DNA from: Bacteroidota bacterium
GTDB taxonomy: Bacteria > Bacteroidota > Bacteroidia > Flavobacteriales > Weeksellaceae
Assembly (NCBI GenBank): GCA_023461035.1
Contig: JAEWOD010000021.1
Coordinates: forward strand, 1 to 64,000
Direction: 5' to 3'
Length of the DNA stretch: 64,000 nucleotides
A model generated the notes under the pieces. The model made no database searches and was not told the DNA's origin. It saw only the letters and a program-made list of their open reading frames with translations. The translations under genes were made by a program, and so were the position numbers. Positions within the stretch are counted from its first letter, which is position 1, and each line of letters opens with the position of its first letter. Below, piece by piece: positions 1 through 8,019 of the stretch.

Positions 1-353
1 ATTATATCTGGCACAACGTTCCGGGAGGAATTTATGACCTGATCGTCAAAAGCAAATACGGATGTATTTCCACTGCCAAAACCTTTGGCGTGCTGGGTGT
101 TCCGAATTTCATTTCTCCAAATGGAGATGGCAAAAATGATTATTGGGAAATACGCGCATTGGAAATGTATCCTGATGCCCACATCAAAATATTTGACCGT
201 TATGGAAAAATCTTTGTGGACAGACCATTGACCACCGATTTCAAATGGGATGGAAAATATTTGGGAAATCCGGTTCCTTCAGGAGATTATTGGTACATCA
301 TCACGGCAGATAAACAGAAATTAACAGGACATATTTCTGTACGGAACCGATAA
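1..353 (+). CDS. C-terminal end of a T9SS type B sorted surface protein (partial)
   Basis: The reading frame is open from base 3 and enters from the left edge, so only about 116 C-terminal residues are visible. They contain the hallmark of the gliding-motility-associated C-terminal domain (CHU_C, T9SS type B): NFISPNGDGKND, then an immunoglobulin-like fold with IFDRYGK, a W-D-G-x-Y motif and PSGDYWYII, ending close to the last strand. In this family the domain sends a secreted protein through the type IX secretion system to the cell surface. The N-terminal functional part lies outside the window, so the role of the whole protein cannot be given. The ATG-like start inside the window is not the true start. 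Confidence 0.85.
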   Translation, partial: YIWHNVPGGIYDLIVKSKYGCISTAKTFGVLGVPNFISPNGDGKNDYWEIRALEMYPDAHIKIFDRYGKIFVDRPLTTDFKWDGKYLGNPVPSGDYWYIITADKQKLTGHISVRNR

Positions 354-392
354 AAATTTTGAGGAATAAATGATTTAAGAAGAGTAAATTTC

Positions 393-1067
393 ATGTTTAG
401 AATATCGATATCAATATTATTCGCTCTCTGTTTTTTGATAAATTGTAATGAATATCAGTCCAAAAAATTATTTGCAGAAGAAGAAGTTCTTTATAAACAG
501 GGAAAATACGAAGAAGCGATAAATCTCATGGATTTAGCCATAAAAAATGATCCGAAGAATATCGGGGCTTACATCAATCGAGGCACAAATAAATCAGCAC
601 TTCAGGATTTTGAAGGTGCAATTATTGATTATCAAAAAGTACTTGAATTGGATCCCCATAACAAATTGGCACTTTATAATATTGGAAATAATTATAAAAG
701 ACTTGGCAAACCTGAACTTTCGATAGAAAATTATAACAATGCATTAAAACTAAAAGACAATCAAAAATTTATAATTGAAATCACTCCGGAGGAATCCTTC
801 GATTCAGCAGAATTTTATGTTTCTATTCATGAAATTGCTTTTGAGAGAGGGATAGCTTACTATGATTTAGGTAAATTTAAAAACGCTTTTCAAGACTTTA
901 ATTATGCATTGGATAAAAACTATTATCCGGCTGAATGTCACTATTGGCTTGGCTTGGTGTATTATTCATGTGGTGAAAAAGAAAAGGCCTGCAATGAATT
1001 TCAAATTGCCAAACAAATGAATGATAAAGAAGCTGAAGAAGTAATAGCGAAGTATTGTATTGATTAG
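393..1067 (+). CDS. TPR-repeat lipoprotein
   Basis: A 224-residue protein with a short hydrophobic N-terminus ending in a lipobox (L-I-N-C at about residue 18), so it is probably a lipid-anchored envelope protein. Tetratricopeptide repeats follow: YKQGKYEEAINLMD, AYINRGTNKSALQDFEGAI, ALYNIGNNYKRLGKPELS and a later pair from about residue 150. TPRs are protein-protein scaffolds; no catalytic motif is visible. It begins 39 bases after the T9SS protein and may share its transcript. The partner and role are unknown. The TPR call is firm. Confidence 0.8.
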   Translation: MFRISISILFALCFLINCNEYQSKKLFAEEEVLYKQGKYEEAINLMDLAIKNDPKNIGAYINRGTNKSALQDFEGAIIDYQKVLELDPHNKLALYNIGNNYKRLGKPELSIENYNNALKLKDNQKFIIEITPEESFDSAEFYVSIHEIAFERGIAYYDLGKFKNAFQDFNYALDKNYYPAECHYWLGLVYYSCGEKEKACNEFQIAKQMNDKEAEEVIAKYCID

Positions 1068-1135
1068 AATTGCTTTTGCAAAATTTTATTCCCTTTTTAT
1101 TTTTATATTTCCAAAAAAGTTGAAATCTCAATATA

Positions 1136-3238
1136 GTGTCCCAATTTTTGAAAAATCCCATCGAATACCTAAAAGGCGTTGGCCCGGAACGAGCCAAAAT
1201 ACTTCAGTCAGAATTGGGTATTTTCCGGTATGAAGATTTATTAAATTATTTTCCGTTTCGACACATAGACAGATCCAAATATTTTAAAATCAATGAAATA
1301 CTTCCAACATCTGCTGAAATTCAAATCGTCGGTAAAATAAAGTCTGTCCGGGAAATTGGTCAAAAAAAGGGAAAACGACTGGTAGGAATTTTTGAAGATG
1401 AAACCGGCGAACTGGAATTGGTTTGGTTTCGTTATACGAAATGGTTAAAAGAAACCATTCAAAATTTAGTCGGTAAGCCGATCGTTATTTATGGAAAACC
1501 GTCTGAATTTAACCGGAAATTCAACATCGTTCATCCGGAAATGGAAACTTTGGAAAACCATAAATCCTCACCACAAGGCCTCTATCCGGTTTATTCGAGT
1601 ACGGAAATGTTGCAGAAAAAAGGAATCACCAACCGCGTGATGCAAAAATTTCAACAACAACTTTTACTGGAAATTCAGCATTTGGATGAAAATCTTTCAG
1701 ATGAAATTACGGGAAAATTTCGATTTCCAAACCGCCTGAATGCTTTCCGCCAAATTCATTTTCCAAAAAATCATGAAGAACTCAAACAGGCCGAAAATCG
1801 TTTGAAATTTGAGGAATTCTTTTTTCTTCAATTGGGATTATTGATTAAAAAATTAAATCATCAACATAAATTCAAAAGTTTTGAATTTGATTCGATTGGT
1901 ATCTATTTCAACGAATTCTACAAAAATCATTTGCCATTTGAATTAACCGATGCTCAAAAACGCGTGGTAAAAGAAATCCGTGCAGATTTAGCTCGTCCCA
2001 TTCAAATGAATCGTTTGCTGCAAGGTGATGTGGGAAGCGGCAAAACTATGGTAGCTTTGCTTTCGGCATTGATTACCATAGACAATGGCTTTCAGGTTGC
2101 ATTTATGGCTCCTACAGAAATTTTGGCCCAACAGCATTTTCAGGCATTAGCAACATATCTGGCAGAGATGGATATAGAAATTGGAATTTTGACCGGTTCG
2201 ACAAAAGCCAAAGAAAGACGGGGACTTTTAGAAAAATTGGAATCGGGCGAATTAAACATTCTCATTGGAACCCATGCTTTGCTTGAAGAAAATGTGGTTT
2301 TCAAAAATTTAGGATTAACCATCATTGACGAACAACATAAATTTGGCGTGGCCCAACGTGCCCAATTTCTGAAGAAAAACAAATTGCCTCCTCATGTCCT
2401 GGTTATGACCGCTACTCCGATTCCCAGAACACTGGCGATGAGTTTATACGGTGATCTGGATATTTCGGTGATCGACGAACTTCCGCCGGGAAGAAAATCT
2501 ATCAAAACCGTTCATAAAAAGGACAAAGACCGTTTGGGGTTGTTCCGGTTTATGAAGGACGAAATAGAAAAAGGACGACAAATCTATGTGGTTTATCCGT
2601 TAATTGAAGAATCTGAGAAATTGGATTACAAAGATTTAATGGACGGATTTGAGAGCATTTCCCGTGCTTTTCCCCTTCCCGATTATGCAGTCAGCATCGT
2701 ACACGGAAAAATGAAACCTGCCGATAAGGATTTTGAAATGCAACGTTTCGTAAAAGGTCAGACTCAGATTTTAGTGGCTACAACAGTGATTGAAGTCGGT
2801 GTCAATGTTCCGAATGCTTCGGTAATGGTAATTGAAAGTGCGGAAAAATTCGGATTGTCACAACTGCACCAACTCCGGGGAAGAGTCGGGCGCGGTGCGG
2901 AACAGAGTTATTGTATATTGATGACCAAAGATCAATTAAATGATGATGCATTTCAACGTATTTCAACTATGGTTCGCACCAACGACGGATTTGAAGTGGC
3001 AGAAGTGGATATGCAACTGCGCGGCCCAGGTGATCTGATGGGAACCCAGCAAAGCGGAGTTTTAAATTTTAAATTGGCCAATCTCGCCAAAGACCAGAAA
3101 ATCTTGCAAACCGCACGTTTCATAGCAGAGAAAATTCTGAAAAACGATCCGGAATTAAGTTCCGAACAAAATCAATCCATTAAAAATTATTTTATCCAAA
3201 ATCATAAAGAAAAGTTTATTTGGAGCCGGATTGGATAA
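1136..3238 (+). CDS. recG: ATP-dependent DNA helicase RecG
   Basis: A 700-residue superfamily 2 helicase that regresses stalled forks and processes branched DNA; the usual family length is about 690. The order is an N-terminal wedge/OB domain (YLKGVGPERAKIL at the start, OB fold at about 60-150), Walker A GDVGSGKT at 297-304, a DEQH Walker B near 397, TATPIPRT (motif III), and motifs V/VI (ATTVIEVGVNVPNA, QLRGRVGRG). The start is GTG at 1136; no ATG fits upstream, and MSQFLKNPIEYLKGVG matches the family N-terminus. It stands alone, with a hairpin terminator directly after the stop. The identification is firm. Confidence 0.97.
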   Translation: MSQFLKNPIEYLKGVGPERAKILQSELGIFRYEDLLNYFPFRHIDRSKYFKINEILPTSAEIQIVGKIKSVREIGQKKGKRLVGIFEDETGELELVWFRYTKWLKETIQNLVGKPIVIYGKPSEFNRKFNIVHPEMETLENHKSSPQGLYPVYSSTEMLQKKGITNRVMQKFQQQLLLEIQHLDENLSDEITGKFRFPNRLNAFRQIHFPKNHEELKQAENRLKFEEFFFLQLGLLIKKLNHQHKFKSFEFDSIGIYFNEFYKNHLPFELTDAQKRVVKEIRADLARPIQMNRLLQGDVGSGKTMVALLSALITIDNGFQVAFMAPTEILAQQHFQALATYLAEMDIEIGILTGSTKAKERRGLLEKLESGELNILIGTHALLEENVVFKNLGLTIIDEQHKFGVAQRAQFLKKNKLPPHVLVMTATPIPRTLAMSLYGDLDISVIDELPPGRKSIKTVHKKDKDRLGLFRFMKDEIEKGRQIYVVYPLIEESEKLDYKDLMDGFESISRAFPLPDYAVSIVHGKMKPADKDFEMQRFVKGQTQILVATTVIEVGVNVPNASVMVIESAEKFGLSQLHQLRGRVGRGAEQSYCILMTKDQLNDDAFQRISTMVRTNDGFEVAEVDMQLRGPGDLMGTQQSGVLNFKLANLAKDQKILQTARFIAEKILKNDPELSSEQNQSIKNYFIQNHKEKFIWSRIG

Positions 3239-3241
3239 AAA

Positions 3242-3273
3242 AATTGCGTTAAATTTTGTCATTTAACGCAATT
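3242..3273. terminator. Hairpin terminator between recG and the small membrane gene
   Basis: A perfect 13-base inverted repeat (AATTGCGTTAAAT / ATTTAACGCAATT) with a 6-base loop starts four bases after the recG stop and ends 17 bases before the convergent small gene's stop. A-runs and T-runs flank it, so it could serve both directions. Confidence 0.8.
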
Positions 3274-3289
3274 ATATTTAAAGATTAAA

Positions 3290-3460
3290 TTAATCGAGCG
3301 GCTTCCGCCCCGAAATGATATTAAATAAAACGATAATTACCGCAATTACTAATAGAATGTGAATAAGATTTCCCATTCCCATTCCATCACCTATGCCTAC
3401 AAGACCCAGTACCCAAATAATGATACAAACTACGGCAACTAACCAAAGAATACTTCTCAT
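3290..3460 (-). CDS. Small lmo0937-type membrane protein
   Basis: A 56-codon gene. It begins MRSILWLVAVVCIIIWVLG, continues with a Gly/Met turn (GIGDGMGMG), then a second hydrophobic helix (NLIHILLVIAVIIVLF) and ends NIISGRKPLD. Two transmembrane helices around a glycine-rich turn, with a G-R-K/R tail, is the pattern of the lmo0937 family of tiny membrane proteins, common in Bacteroidota and often linked to stress. Function is unknown. It is convergent with recG and shares the hairpin. The pattern is distinctive enough that I regard it as a real gene. Confidence 0.8.
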   Translation of the reverse strand: MRSILWLVAVVCIIIWVLGLVGIGDGMGMGNLIHILLVIAVIIVLFNIISGRKPLD

Positions 3461-3626
3461 AATTTCCGATTTTTGTTAATAATAAATGAAAGTTACAAAT
3501 TTCTCACCACATGACAAAAATCACATTCTGAATATTTTAGTTTCAAATGAGATTTGCATGGATAATCTGATCTTCAGAACTTTAAACCCTATTCTTATAA
3601 ATTAAATAAAATTTTAGACTTTTTTA

Positions 3627-3671
3627 TTTGCGCAACCAATTAGTTTCTCATATATTTGCAACTAATTGGTT
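3627..3671 (+). promoter_or_regulatory. Promoter with inverted-repeat operator for the ArsR/SRPBCC operon
   Basis: A Bacteroidota promoter is visible: TTTG at 3627-3630, a 20-base spacer, then TATATTTG (TAnnTTTG) at 3651-3658. A perfect 12-base inverted repeat brackets the -7 box: AACCAATTAGTT (3634-3645) and AACTAATTGGTT (3660-3671). Each arm is itself nearly palindromic. Such a layout fits autorepression by the ArsR-type regulator encoded 18 bases downstream. The promoter is clear; the identity of the binding protein is inferred. Confidence 0.75.
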
Positions 3672-3688
3672 TCTTATTTAAATAAATC

Positions 3689-4009
3689 ATGATGAAAAGA
3701 GACATATTTCAAGCAATTGCAGACCCTACACGCAGGGCGATTTTAGTATTAATCGCAGCTCAAGCGTTAACCCCCAATGCTTTGGCGGAAGAATTTGATA
3801 TGACGCGACAAGCGGTTTCCAAACACATTAAAGTTTTAAAAGAATGTGATTTAATTAATCAAAAGCAGGAAGGCCGTGAGATTTATTATCAGTTAAAAAT
3901 TGAAAAAATGAAAGAAGTTGACAAATGGATTGAACAATTCAGAAAAATATGGGAATCCAAATTTAACCAACTCGACGAAGTACTATTAAACTTAAAATCA
4001 AAAAAATGA
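3689..4009 (+). CDS. ArsR/SmtB-family HTH transcriptional regulator
   Basis: A 106-residue winged-helix regulator. The N-terminus (DIFQAIADPTRRAILVLIA) and recognition helix region (FDMTRQAVSKHIKVLKECDLI) match the ArsR group often paired with SRPBCC proteins (the SdpR-like autorepressor type); the C-terminal helix carries MKEVDKWIEQFRKIW. No metal-binding cysteine pair (CxC) is seen, so it probably does not sense metals. Its stop overlaps the next start by four bases (ATGA), showing an operon with the two SRPBCC genes. It very likely binds the inverted repeat just upstream. The inducer is unknown. An ATG one codon later (3692) is an equally good start. Confidence 0.9.
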   Translation: MMKRDIFQAIADPTRRAILVLIAAQALTPNALAEEFDMTRQAVSKHIKVLKECDLINQKQEGREIYYQLKIEKMKEVDKWIEQFRKIWESKFNQLDEVLLNLKSKK

Positions 4010-4533
4010 ACACAAATCTTTTATTTGAATTTTCCGTAAATAAGGAAAATAATACGATTGAAATTCAACGTGAATTTGATGCAAACCTTGATCTGGTATG
4101 GAAAGCCTGGACGACTCCTGAGCTTCTTAATCAGTGGGAAGGACCTAAACCCTGGCGTTCAGAAACCAAAACCATGGATTTTCGTGAAGGCGGATTCAGG
4201 CTATATGCCATGGTAAGTCCTGAGGGTGAGAAACACTGGGGAAGAATTGATTATAAAAAAATTGAAATCAAAAAGAGAATTTTGGAAACCAAAACCTTTT
4301 GTGATGAAAATGGAAATATTCAGCCGCAAATACCTCATTCTCTTTGGAACAATCTTTTCAGTGAACAAGAAAATAAATCGACTGTCAATATTCTGATTCA
4401 ATATGAAAATGCTGAACATATGGAAGCCATAGTAAAAATGGGGTTCAAAGAAGGAATGGCGGTTGTTGTGAAAAATTTAGACGAATTATTGTCAAACTTA
4501 AAAAATGAACAAAATGAAAAATTTAGCATTTGA
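4006..4533 (+). CDS. SRPBCC (AHSA1-like) domain protein, copy 1
   Basis: A 175-residue START-like fold protein of the Aha1-C-terminal-like (AHSA1/SRPBCC) group, with the signature REFDAN..LVWKAWTTPELLNQW near residues 24-45 and MDFREGG at about 60. These proteins bind small hydrophobic ligands; partnered with an ArsR regulator they form a very common two-gene module of unknown ligand. It overlaps the regulator by four bases and the next copy by 29. Compared with copy 2, the usual W-W-A-P motif after the first helix is changed to W-E-G-P, and the C-terminus has an extra tail, so the two copies have diverged. Confidence 0.88.
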   Translation: MNTNLLFEFSVNKENNTIEIQREFDANLDLVWKAWTTPELLNQWEGPKPWRSETKTMDFREGGFRLYAMVSPEGEKHWGRIDYKKIEIKKRILETKTFCDENGNIQPQIPHSLWNNLFSEQENKSTVNILIQYENAEHMEAIVKMGFKEGMAVVVKNLDELLSNLKNEQNEKFSI

Positions 4534-5008
4534 TTTTACGGTCAATCAATCCAATAAAACCGTAAGAGTAACAAGAGAATTTGCAGCTGACAAAAATAAA
4601 GTCTGGTCGGCTTGGACGGAGAAAGAAATTTTAGATCAATGGTGGGCTCCAAATCCTTGGAAAGCCGATACCAAAAGTATGGATTTCCGTGAAGGCGGAA
4701 AATGGATTTATGCAATGCGCGGTCCCGAAGGTGAAGAACATTGGTCATTGGCACAATATATTTCCATCCAGCCTAAAAATTATTTTAAAGCAATGGATGC
4801 GTTCTGTGATTCGGAAGGAAATATAAATGAAGACTTTCCTCAAGCCCGGTGGGATGTTTCTTTCCAAGAAAAAAATGAAAATACTTTGGTAATAATTCAA
4901 CTGAATTTTGAAACTCTGGAAGATTTAGAAAAATTAGTTGAAATGGGATTCAAGGAAGGATTTACAATGGCAATGGAAAATCTGGATGAAATATTTGCCA
5001 ACAAATAA
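4505..5008 (+). CDS. SRPBCC (AHSA1-like) domain protein, copy 2
   Basis: A 167-residue paralogue of the preceding gene. The two share the same layout: FTVNQSNKTVRVTREFAAD, VWSAWTEKEILDQWWAPNPW, MDFREGGKWIYAM.GPEGEEHW and a final MGFKEGFTMAMENLDE. This copy keeps the standard QWWAP motif. Two starts are possible, ATG 4505 or ATG 4514; both lie inside copy 1, so translation is coupled. Role: ligand-binding START-fold protein, substrate unknown. It ends the operon at a strong bidirectional terminator. Confidence 0.88.
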   Translation: MNKMKNLAFDFTVNQSNKTVRVTREFAADKNKVWSAWTEKEILDQWWAPNPWKADTKSMDFREGGKWIYAMRGPEGEEHWSLAQYISIQPKNYFKAMDAFCDSEGNINEDFPQARWDVSFQEKNENTLVIIQLNFETLEDLEKLVEMGFKEGFTMAMENLDEIFANK

Positions 5009-5020
5009 TTAATTGAAATA

Positions 5021-5047
5021 AAAATGCCTGATTTCTCAGGCATTTTT
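5021..5047. terminator. Bidirectional terminator
   Basis: AAAATGCCTGA, a TTTC loop and TCAGGCATTTT form a perfect 11-base stem with T-runs on both strands. It lies between the convergent SRPBCC and fumarylacetoacetase genes. Confidence 0.9.
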
Positions 5048-5065
5048 ATTATACTATTTTCTATG

Positions 5066-6313
5066 TCAATTTTTAGCCGGGAGAATTTTCCCTGAAACTT
5101 CTCCAAATCCGACTCTTTTCCCATCCTTTTCACACCATCCGCGCATGATCACGGTATCATTATCTTCTATGAATTTTCGTTCAGAACCATCTTTTAATTT
5201 CAGCGGTTTACTTCCGCTCCATGTCAATTCCAACATGGATCCAAAAGAATCTTCCGTTTGTCCACTGATCGTTCCACTTGCATACATATCCCCTGCTTCC
5301 AGATTACAACCGTTTACAGTATGATGCGCCAATTGCTGCGCCATATTCCAATACATAAATTTGAAATTGGATGTACAAATCAGATTTTCACCTGCAGAAT
5401 CATTTGCAATCAATGTTTGTAAATGAATATCAAAATTTTTCTTTCCTTCGAATTTCAGATAAGGTAAAACTTCCGGCTCTTGCGCCGGCCCTTCTACTCT
5501 AAACAGATTTAAAGCTTCCAATGTTACAATCCAAGGCGAAACAGACGAACCAAAATTCTTTGCCAAAAACGGCCCTAATGGTACATATTCCCATTTCTGA
5601 ATGTCGCGTGCACTCCAATCATTGAATAATACCAATCCGAAAATATGGTCTTCAGCTTCTTCAACAGAAACCGATTCGCCCAAATCCGTATAGGAATTGG
5701 TAATAAAAGCAATTTCCAATTCAAAATCTAATCTTTTACTTGCCCCGAAAACCGGCTTTTCAGCATCGGGCGGCATGGTTTGTCCTTTAGGTCTGTGAAT
5801 CGGTGTTCCCGAAATCACGATGGATGAAGCACGCCCATGATAGCCTACCGGCAAATGTTTCCAATTGGGTAAAAGTGCGTTATCCGGATCGCGGAACATC
5901 TTCCCGACGTTGGTTGCATGTTCTATACTACTATAAAAATCGGTATAATTGGGTACGTGAACCGGTAACTGCATGGAAACATTGTGAATACTGTGAAATG
6001 CTTCCTTCTGCGTTTCTTCGTCTTTTGATAATTCGGAATTTTCCAATAATAATTTCTGAATATGCTCACGGACCGGAACCGTAACTGATTTTCCAAGCGA
6101 AATAAATTCATTCAAAGTAAAAGCTTCAAACACATTTTCTCCCAAATTAAACTCATCAAAATAGCCGTTTTCATATAAAACCGCCAAATTGATGACCGTA
6201 TGCCCGATTCGGGTTACACAGGCAATTTCTTCGTCAGCAAAAATCGCTACACCAAAGGGAATATTATGAATCGAAAAATCGGAATGTTCGTCGTAAGAGA
6301 TGAATGATTTCAT
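5066..6313 (-). CDS. fahA: Fumarylacetoacetase (tyrosine degradation)
   Basis: A 415-residue enzyme that cleaves 4-fumarylacetoacetate to fumarate and acetoacetate, the last step of tyrosine breakdown. Visible family motifs are NYTDFYSS (metal-binding Asp125), E-H-A-T-N-V-G with the likely general-base His132, GYHGRASS at 158-164, LDFELE at 195-200, and LFNDWSARDIQKWEY. Length matches the eukaryote-like FAH family (about 420). It stands alone here; no other tyrosine-degradation gene (hmgA, hppD) is nearby. The start MKSFISYDEHSDFS matches the family N-terminal domain. The call is firm. Confidence 0.96.
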   Translation of the reverse strand: MKSFISYDEHSDFSIHNIPFGVAIFADEEIACVTRIGHTVINLAVLYENGYFDEFNLGENVFEAFTLNEFISLGKSVTVPVREHIQKLLLENSELSKDEETQKEAFHSIHNVSMQLPVHVPNYTDFYSSIEHATNVGKMFRDPDNALLPNWKHLPVGYHGRASSIVISGTPIHRPKGQTMPPDAEKPVFGASKRLDFELEIAFITNSYTDLGESVSVEEAEDHIFGLVLFNDWSARDIQKWEYVPLGPFLAKNFGSSVSPWIVTLEALNLFRVEGPAQEPEVLPYLKFEGKKNFDIHLQTLIANDSAGENLICTSNFKFMYWNMAQQLAHHTVNGCNLEAGDMYASGTISGQTEDSFGSMLELTWSGSKPLKLKDGSERKFIEDNDTVIMRGWCEKDGKRVGFGEVSGKILPAKN

Positions 6314-6359
6314 TTTTTTTTGATTTAAATTTCGGATTCCAAAAGTAAGGATTTAAACC

Positions 6360-6818
6360 TTAACGGACGAATAAACGAGTGTCAAATCTGAAAGGTTCCG
6401 TTTTTTTGATTTTGACTTTTCCTATGTTTTTGTGTTGGGAATTGATCAGATAATTAAATTCTCCCTGAACCACCATCGACGGGACTTTCAAAACCATTTT
6501 GTTGGACTTTCTCACGAAATCATTTCCGATTTGCTGGGTTTCATTCATCGACAATTGATCACGCCAATCATCGGGTAATTCTTTTTTGGATAATTCATGG
6601 ATTTCTTCGTCGGGAATTTCTATATAAATCAATTCATAATCTTTCGGAACAATTCCCAACGGCATATGTACTGCTACTTCGGTCATGCACAGCGAAATAT
6701 TTTGTCCGGTATAAACCAATGCTGTTCCTTTGGAATTCCACCGGCCACCGGCAATTTCAGCTCCCTTTCCCGAAAGGTCATGTGAATATTGTGAACGGCT
6801 AAGACGATAGACAATCAT
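6360..6818 (-). CDS. RES-domain toxin (type II toxin-antitoxin)
   Basis: A 152-residue RES-family protein. The family is known to degrade or phosphorolyse NAD+ and so poison the cell. The expected features are present: MIVYRLSR at the N-terminus, GGRWN at 24-28, a tyrosine in the LVYTG stretch, and Glu in CMTEVAVH; the name-giving R-E-S positions are best confirmed by alignment. Its start overlaps the upstream antitoxin by four bases (ATGA), the usual arrangement in xre-res pairs. Full length, no frameshift. It is expected to be active when freed from the antitoxin. Confidence 0.9.
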   Translation of the reverse strand: MIVYRLSRSQYSHDLSGKGAEIAGGRWNSKGTALVYTGQNISLCMTEVAVHMPLGIVPKDYELIYIEIPDEEIHELSKKELPDDWRDQLSMNETQQIGNDFVRKSNKMVLKVPSMVVQGEFNYLINSQHKNIGKVKIKKTEPFRFDTRLFVR

Positions 6819-7261
6819 GCCAGAATCCCATGTTCTATGCGCGTGAGCTCCTCTTCCAGTATGGAAATCCCGAATACATTATCTAAAAGATCTTTGGGCT
6901 TTAAGTTTCCAAGTGCCAAATTGGAGATGTCCAACCAGGCATCAAAGTTCTGTTTATCTCCAAAGATTTCTACTCCTCTCTGATACAAAAGAGAAATCTG
7001 CAAAATCTTTTCTGACTGCAAAGCATCAAAGTTTTTATCCTCTTTTTTATAACGCTGTAAAGTCCGCTCTGATAAATGCAGAAATGAAGACCACTCCTCC
7101 ATAGAAAAAGGATACTGAGCAACCATAGACTGGAATTTTTCAAACTCTATACCTCCCCTTATGACCCTCATCAACACAGTTTTGTTTCCTATAGTCAAAT
7201 CACCGGTACGGCTATAGGCAACAGCAGGTTCTCTTAAAAAATTATCCTTTTCTTTTTTCAT
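6815..7261 (-). CDS. Xre/MbcA/ParS-type antitoxin of the RES toxin
   Basis: A 148-residue protein with an N-terminal helix-turn-helix-like region (YPFSMEEWSSFLHLSERTLQRYKKED) and a C-terminal toxin-binding DUF2384 domain (LYQRGVEIFGDKQNFDAWL, LGNLKPKDLLDNVFGISILEEELTRIEHG). This is the antitoxin of the xre-res family: it blocks the toxin's active site and represses the operon. It comes first in the operon and overlaps the toxin by four bases. Its own promoter (TAAATTTG) sits just upstream. Confidence 0.9.
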   Translation of the reverse strand: MKKEKDNFLREPAVAYSRTGDLTIGNKTVLMRVIRGGIEFEKFQSMVAQYPFSMEEWSSFLHLSERTLQRYKKEDKNFDALQSEKILQISLLYQRGVEIFGDKQNFDAWLDISNLALGNLKPKDLLDNVFGISILEEELTRIEHGILA

Positions 7262-7265
7262 ACTC

Positions 7266-7304
7266 CAAATTTAGACAAATTTCTTTGGATTAACGACAAA
7301 TGTC
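7266..7304 (-). promoter_or_regulatory. Toxin-antitoxin promoter region with a possible operator
   Basis: On the minus strand TAAATTTG (7266-7273) matches the -7 consensus, with a TTG about 23 bases upstream (7297-7299). Overlapping this is GACA-AA-TGTC (7295-7304), a short palindrome that could be the antitoxin's operator. The -7 box is good; the operator is a guess. Confidence 0.45.
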
Positions 7305-7312
7305 CAAATTTT

Positions 7313-7975
7313 TTACCAATTTATTTCTGTTTTTCCTATTGATTTTAAATAGTTATTGGCTTTTGAGAACGGTTTACTCCCGAAAAATCCGTTGTGAGCC
7401 GAGAATGGCGAAGGATGTGGTGAATTGATTACAAAGTGTTTGGAAGCATCAATTATACTTCCTTTTTTCTGCGCATAGGCTCCCCATAGGATAAAAACAA
7501 GCTTCTCCTTTTCATCTGATAATTTCTGAATAGCAGCATCTGTAAATTCTTCCCAACCTTTGTTTTGATGTGAACCTGCTTGCGCTGCCCGGACAGTCAG
7601 AGTTGCATTCAACAAAAGAACTCCTTGATCTGCCCATCTTTGAAGATTTCCGCTTTGCACAGGCAAAATGTCCAAGTCCGAATGCAATTCTTTAAAAATA
7701 TTTTTCAGGCTGGGTGGCTGTCTGATTCCTTCCGGAACCGAAAAACTCAAACCATGCGCCTGCCCTGCTCCATGATAGGGATCCTGCCCTATTATCACCA
7801 GCTTCACTTCATCAAATGGTGTATGCTCAAAAGCGGAAAAAATTTGTTTTCCGGGCGGATAAATCTGCTGGGATTCATATTCATTTTTTACAAAACCCAC
7901 TAAATTTTTAAAATAAGGTTTTTCAAATTCATCCTTTAAAACTTCTTTCCAAGAAGGTTCAATTTTCACATTCAT
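7313..7975 (-). CDS. ung: Uracil-DNA glycosylase
   Basis: A 220-residue family 1 UDG that removes uracil from DNA and opens base-excision repair. All motifs are intact: the water-activating loop GQDPYHG at 63-69 (catalytic Asp65), the uracil-binding LLLNATLTVR at about 120-129, and HPSPFSAH at 187-194 with the catalytic His187 and the DNA-intercalation loop. Length is standard (about 220-230). It is divergent from the MutS2-like gene, with -7 boxes only a few bases apart. Confidence 0.98.
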   Translation of the reverse strand: MNVKIEPSWKEVLKDEFEKPYFKNLVGFVKNEYESQQIYPPGKQIFSAFEHTPFDEVKLVIIGQDPYHGAGQAHGLSFSVPEGIRQPPSLKNIFKELHSDLDILPVQSGNLQRWADQGVLLLNATLTVRAAQAGSHQNKGWEEFTDAAIQKLSDEKEKLVFILWGAYAQKKGSIIDASKHFVINSPHPSPFSAHNGFFGSKPFSKANNYLKSIGKTEINW

Positions 7976-7995
7976 CTATCCTGATTATTTATTTC

Positions 7996-8003
7996 CAAAT
8001 ATA
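7996..8003 (-). promoter_or_regulatory. ung -7 promoter element
   Basis: The minus strand reads TATATTTG, a perfect TAnnTTTG box, 20 bases upstream of the ung ATG. No clear -33 TTTG is seen. Confidence 0.55.
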
Positions 8004-8006
8004 GTT

Positions 8007-8014
8007 TAATTTTG
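8007..8014 (+). promoter_or_regulatory. -7 promoter element of the MutS2-like gene
   Basis: TAATTTTG matches the consensus and ends five bases before the ATG at 8020. Transcription would start at or very near the start codon, so the mRNA is probably leaderless or nearly so. It also supports the chosen start. Confidence 0.6.
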
Positions 8015-8019
8015 CACCG

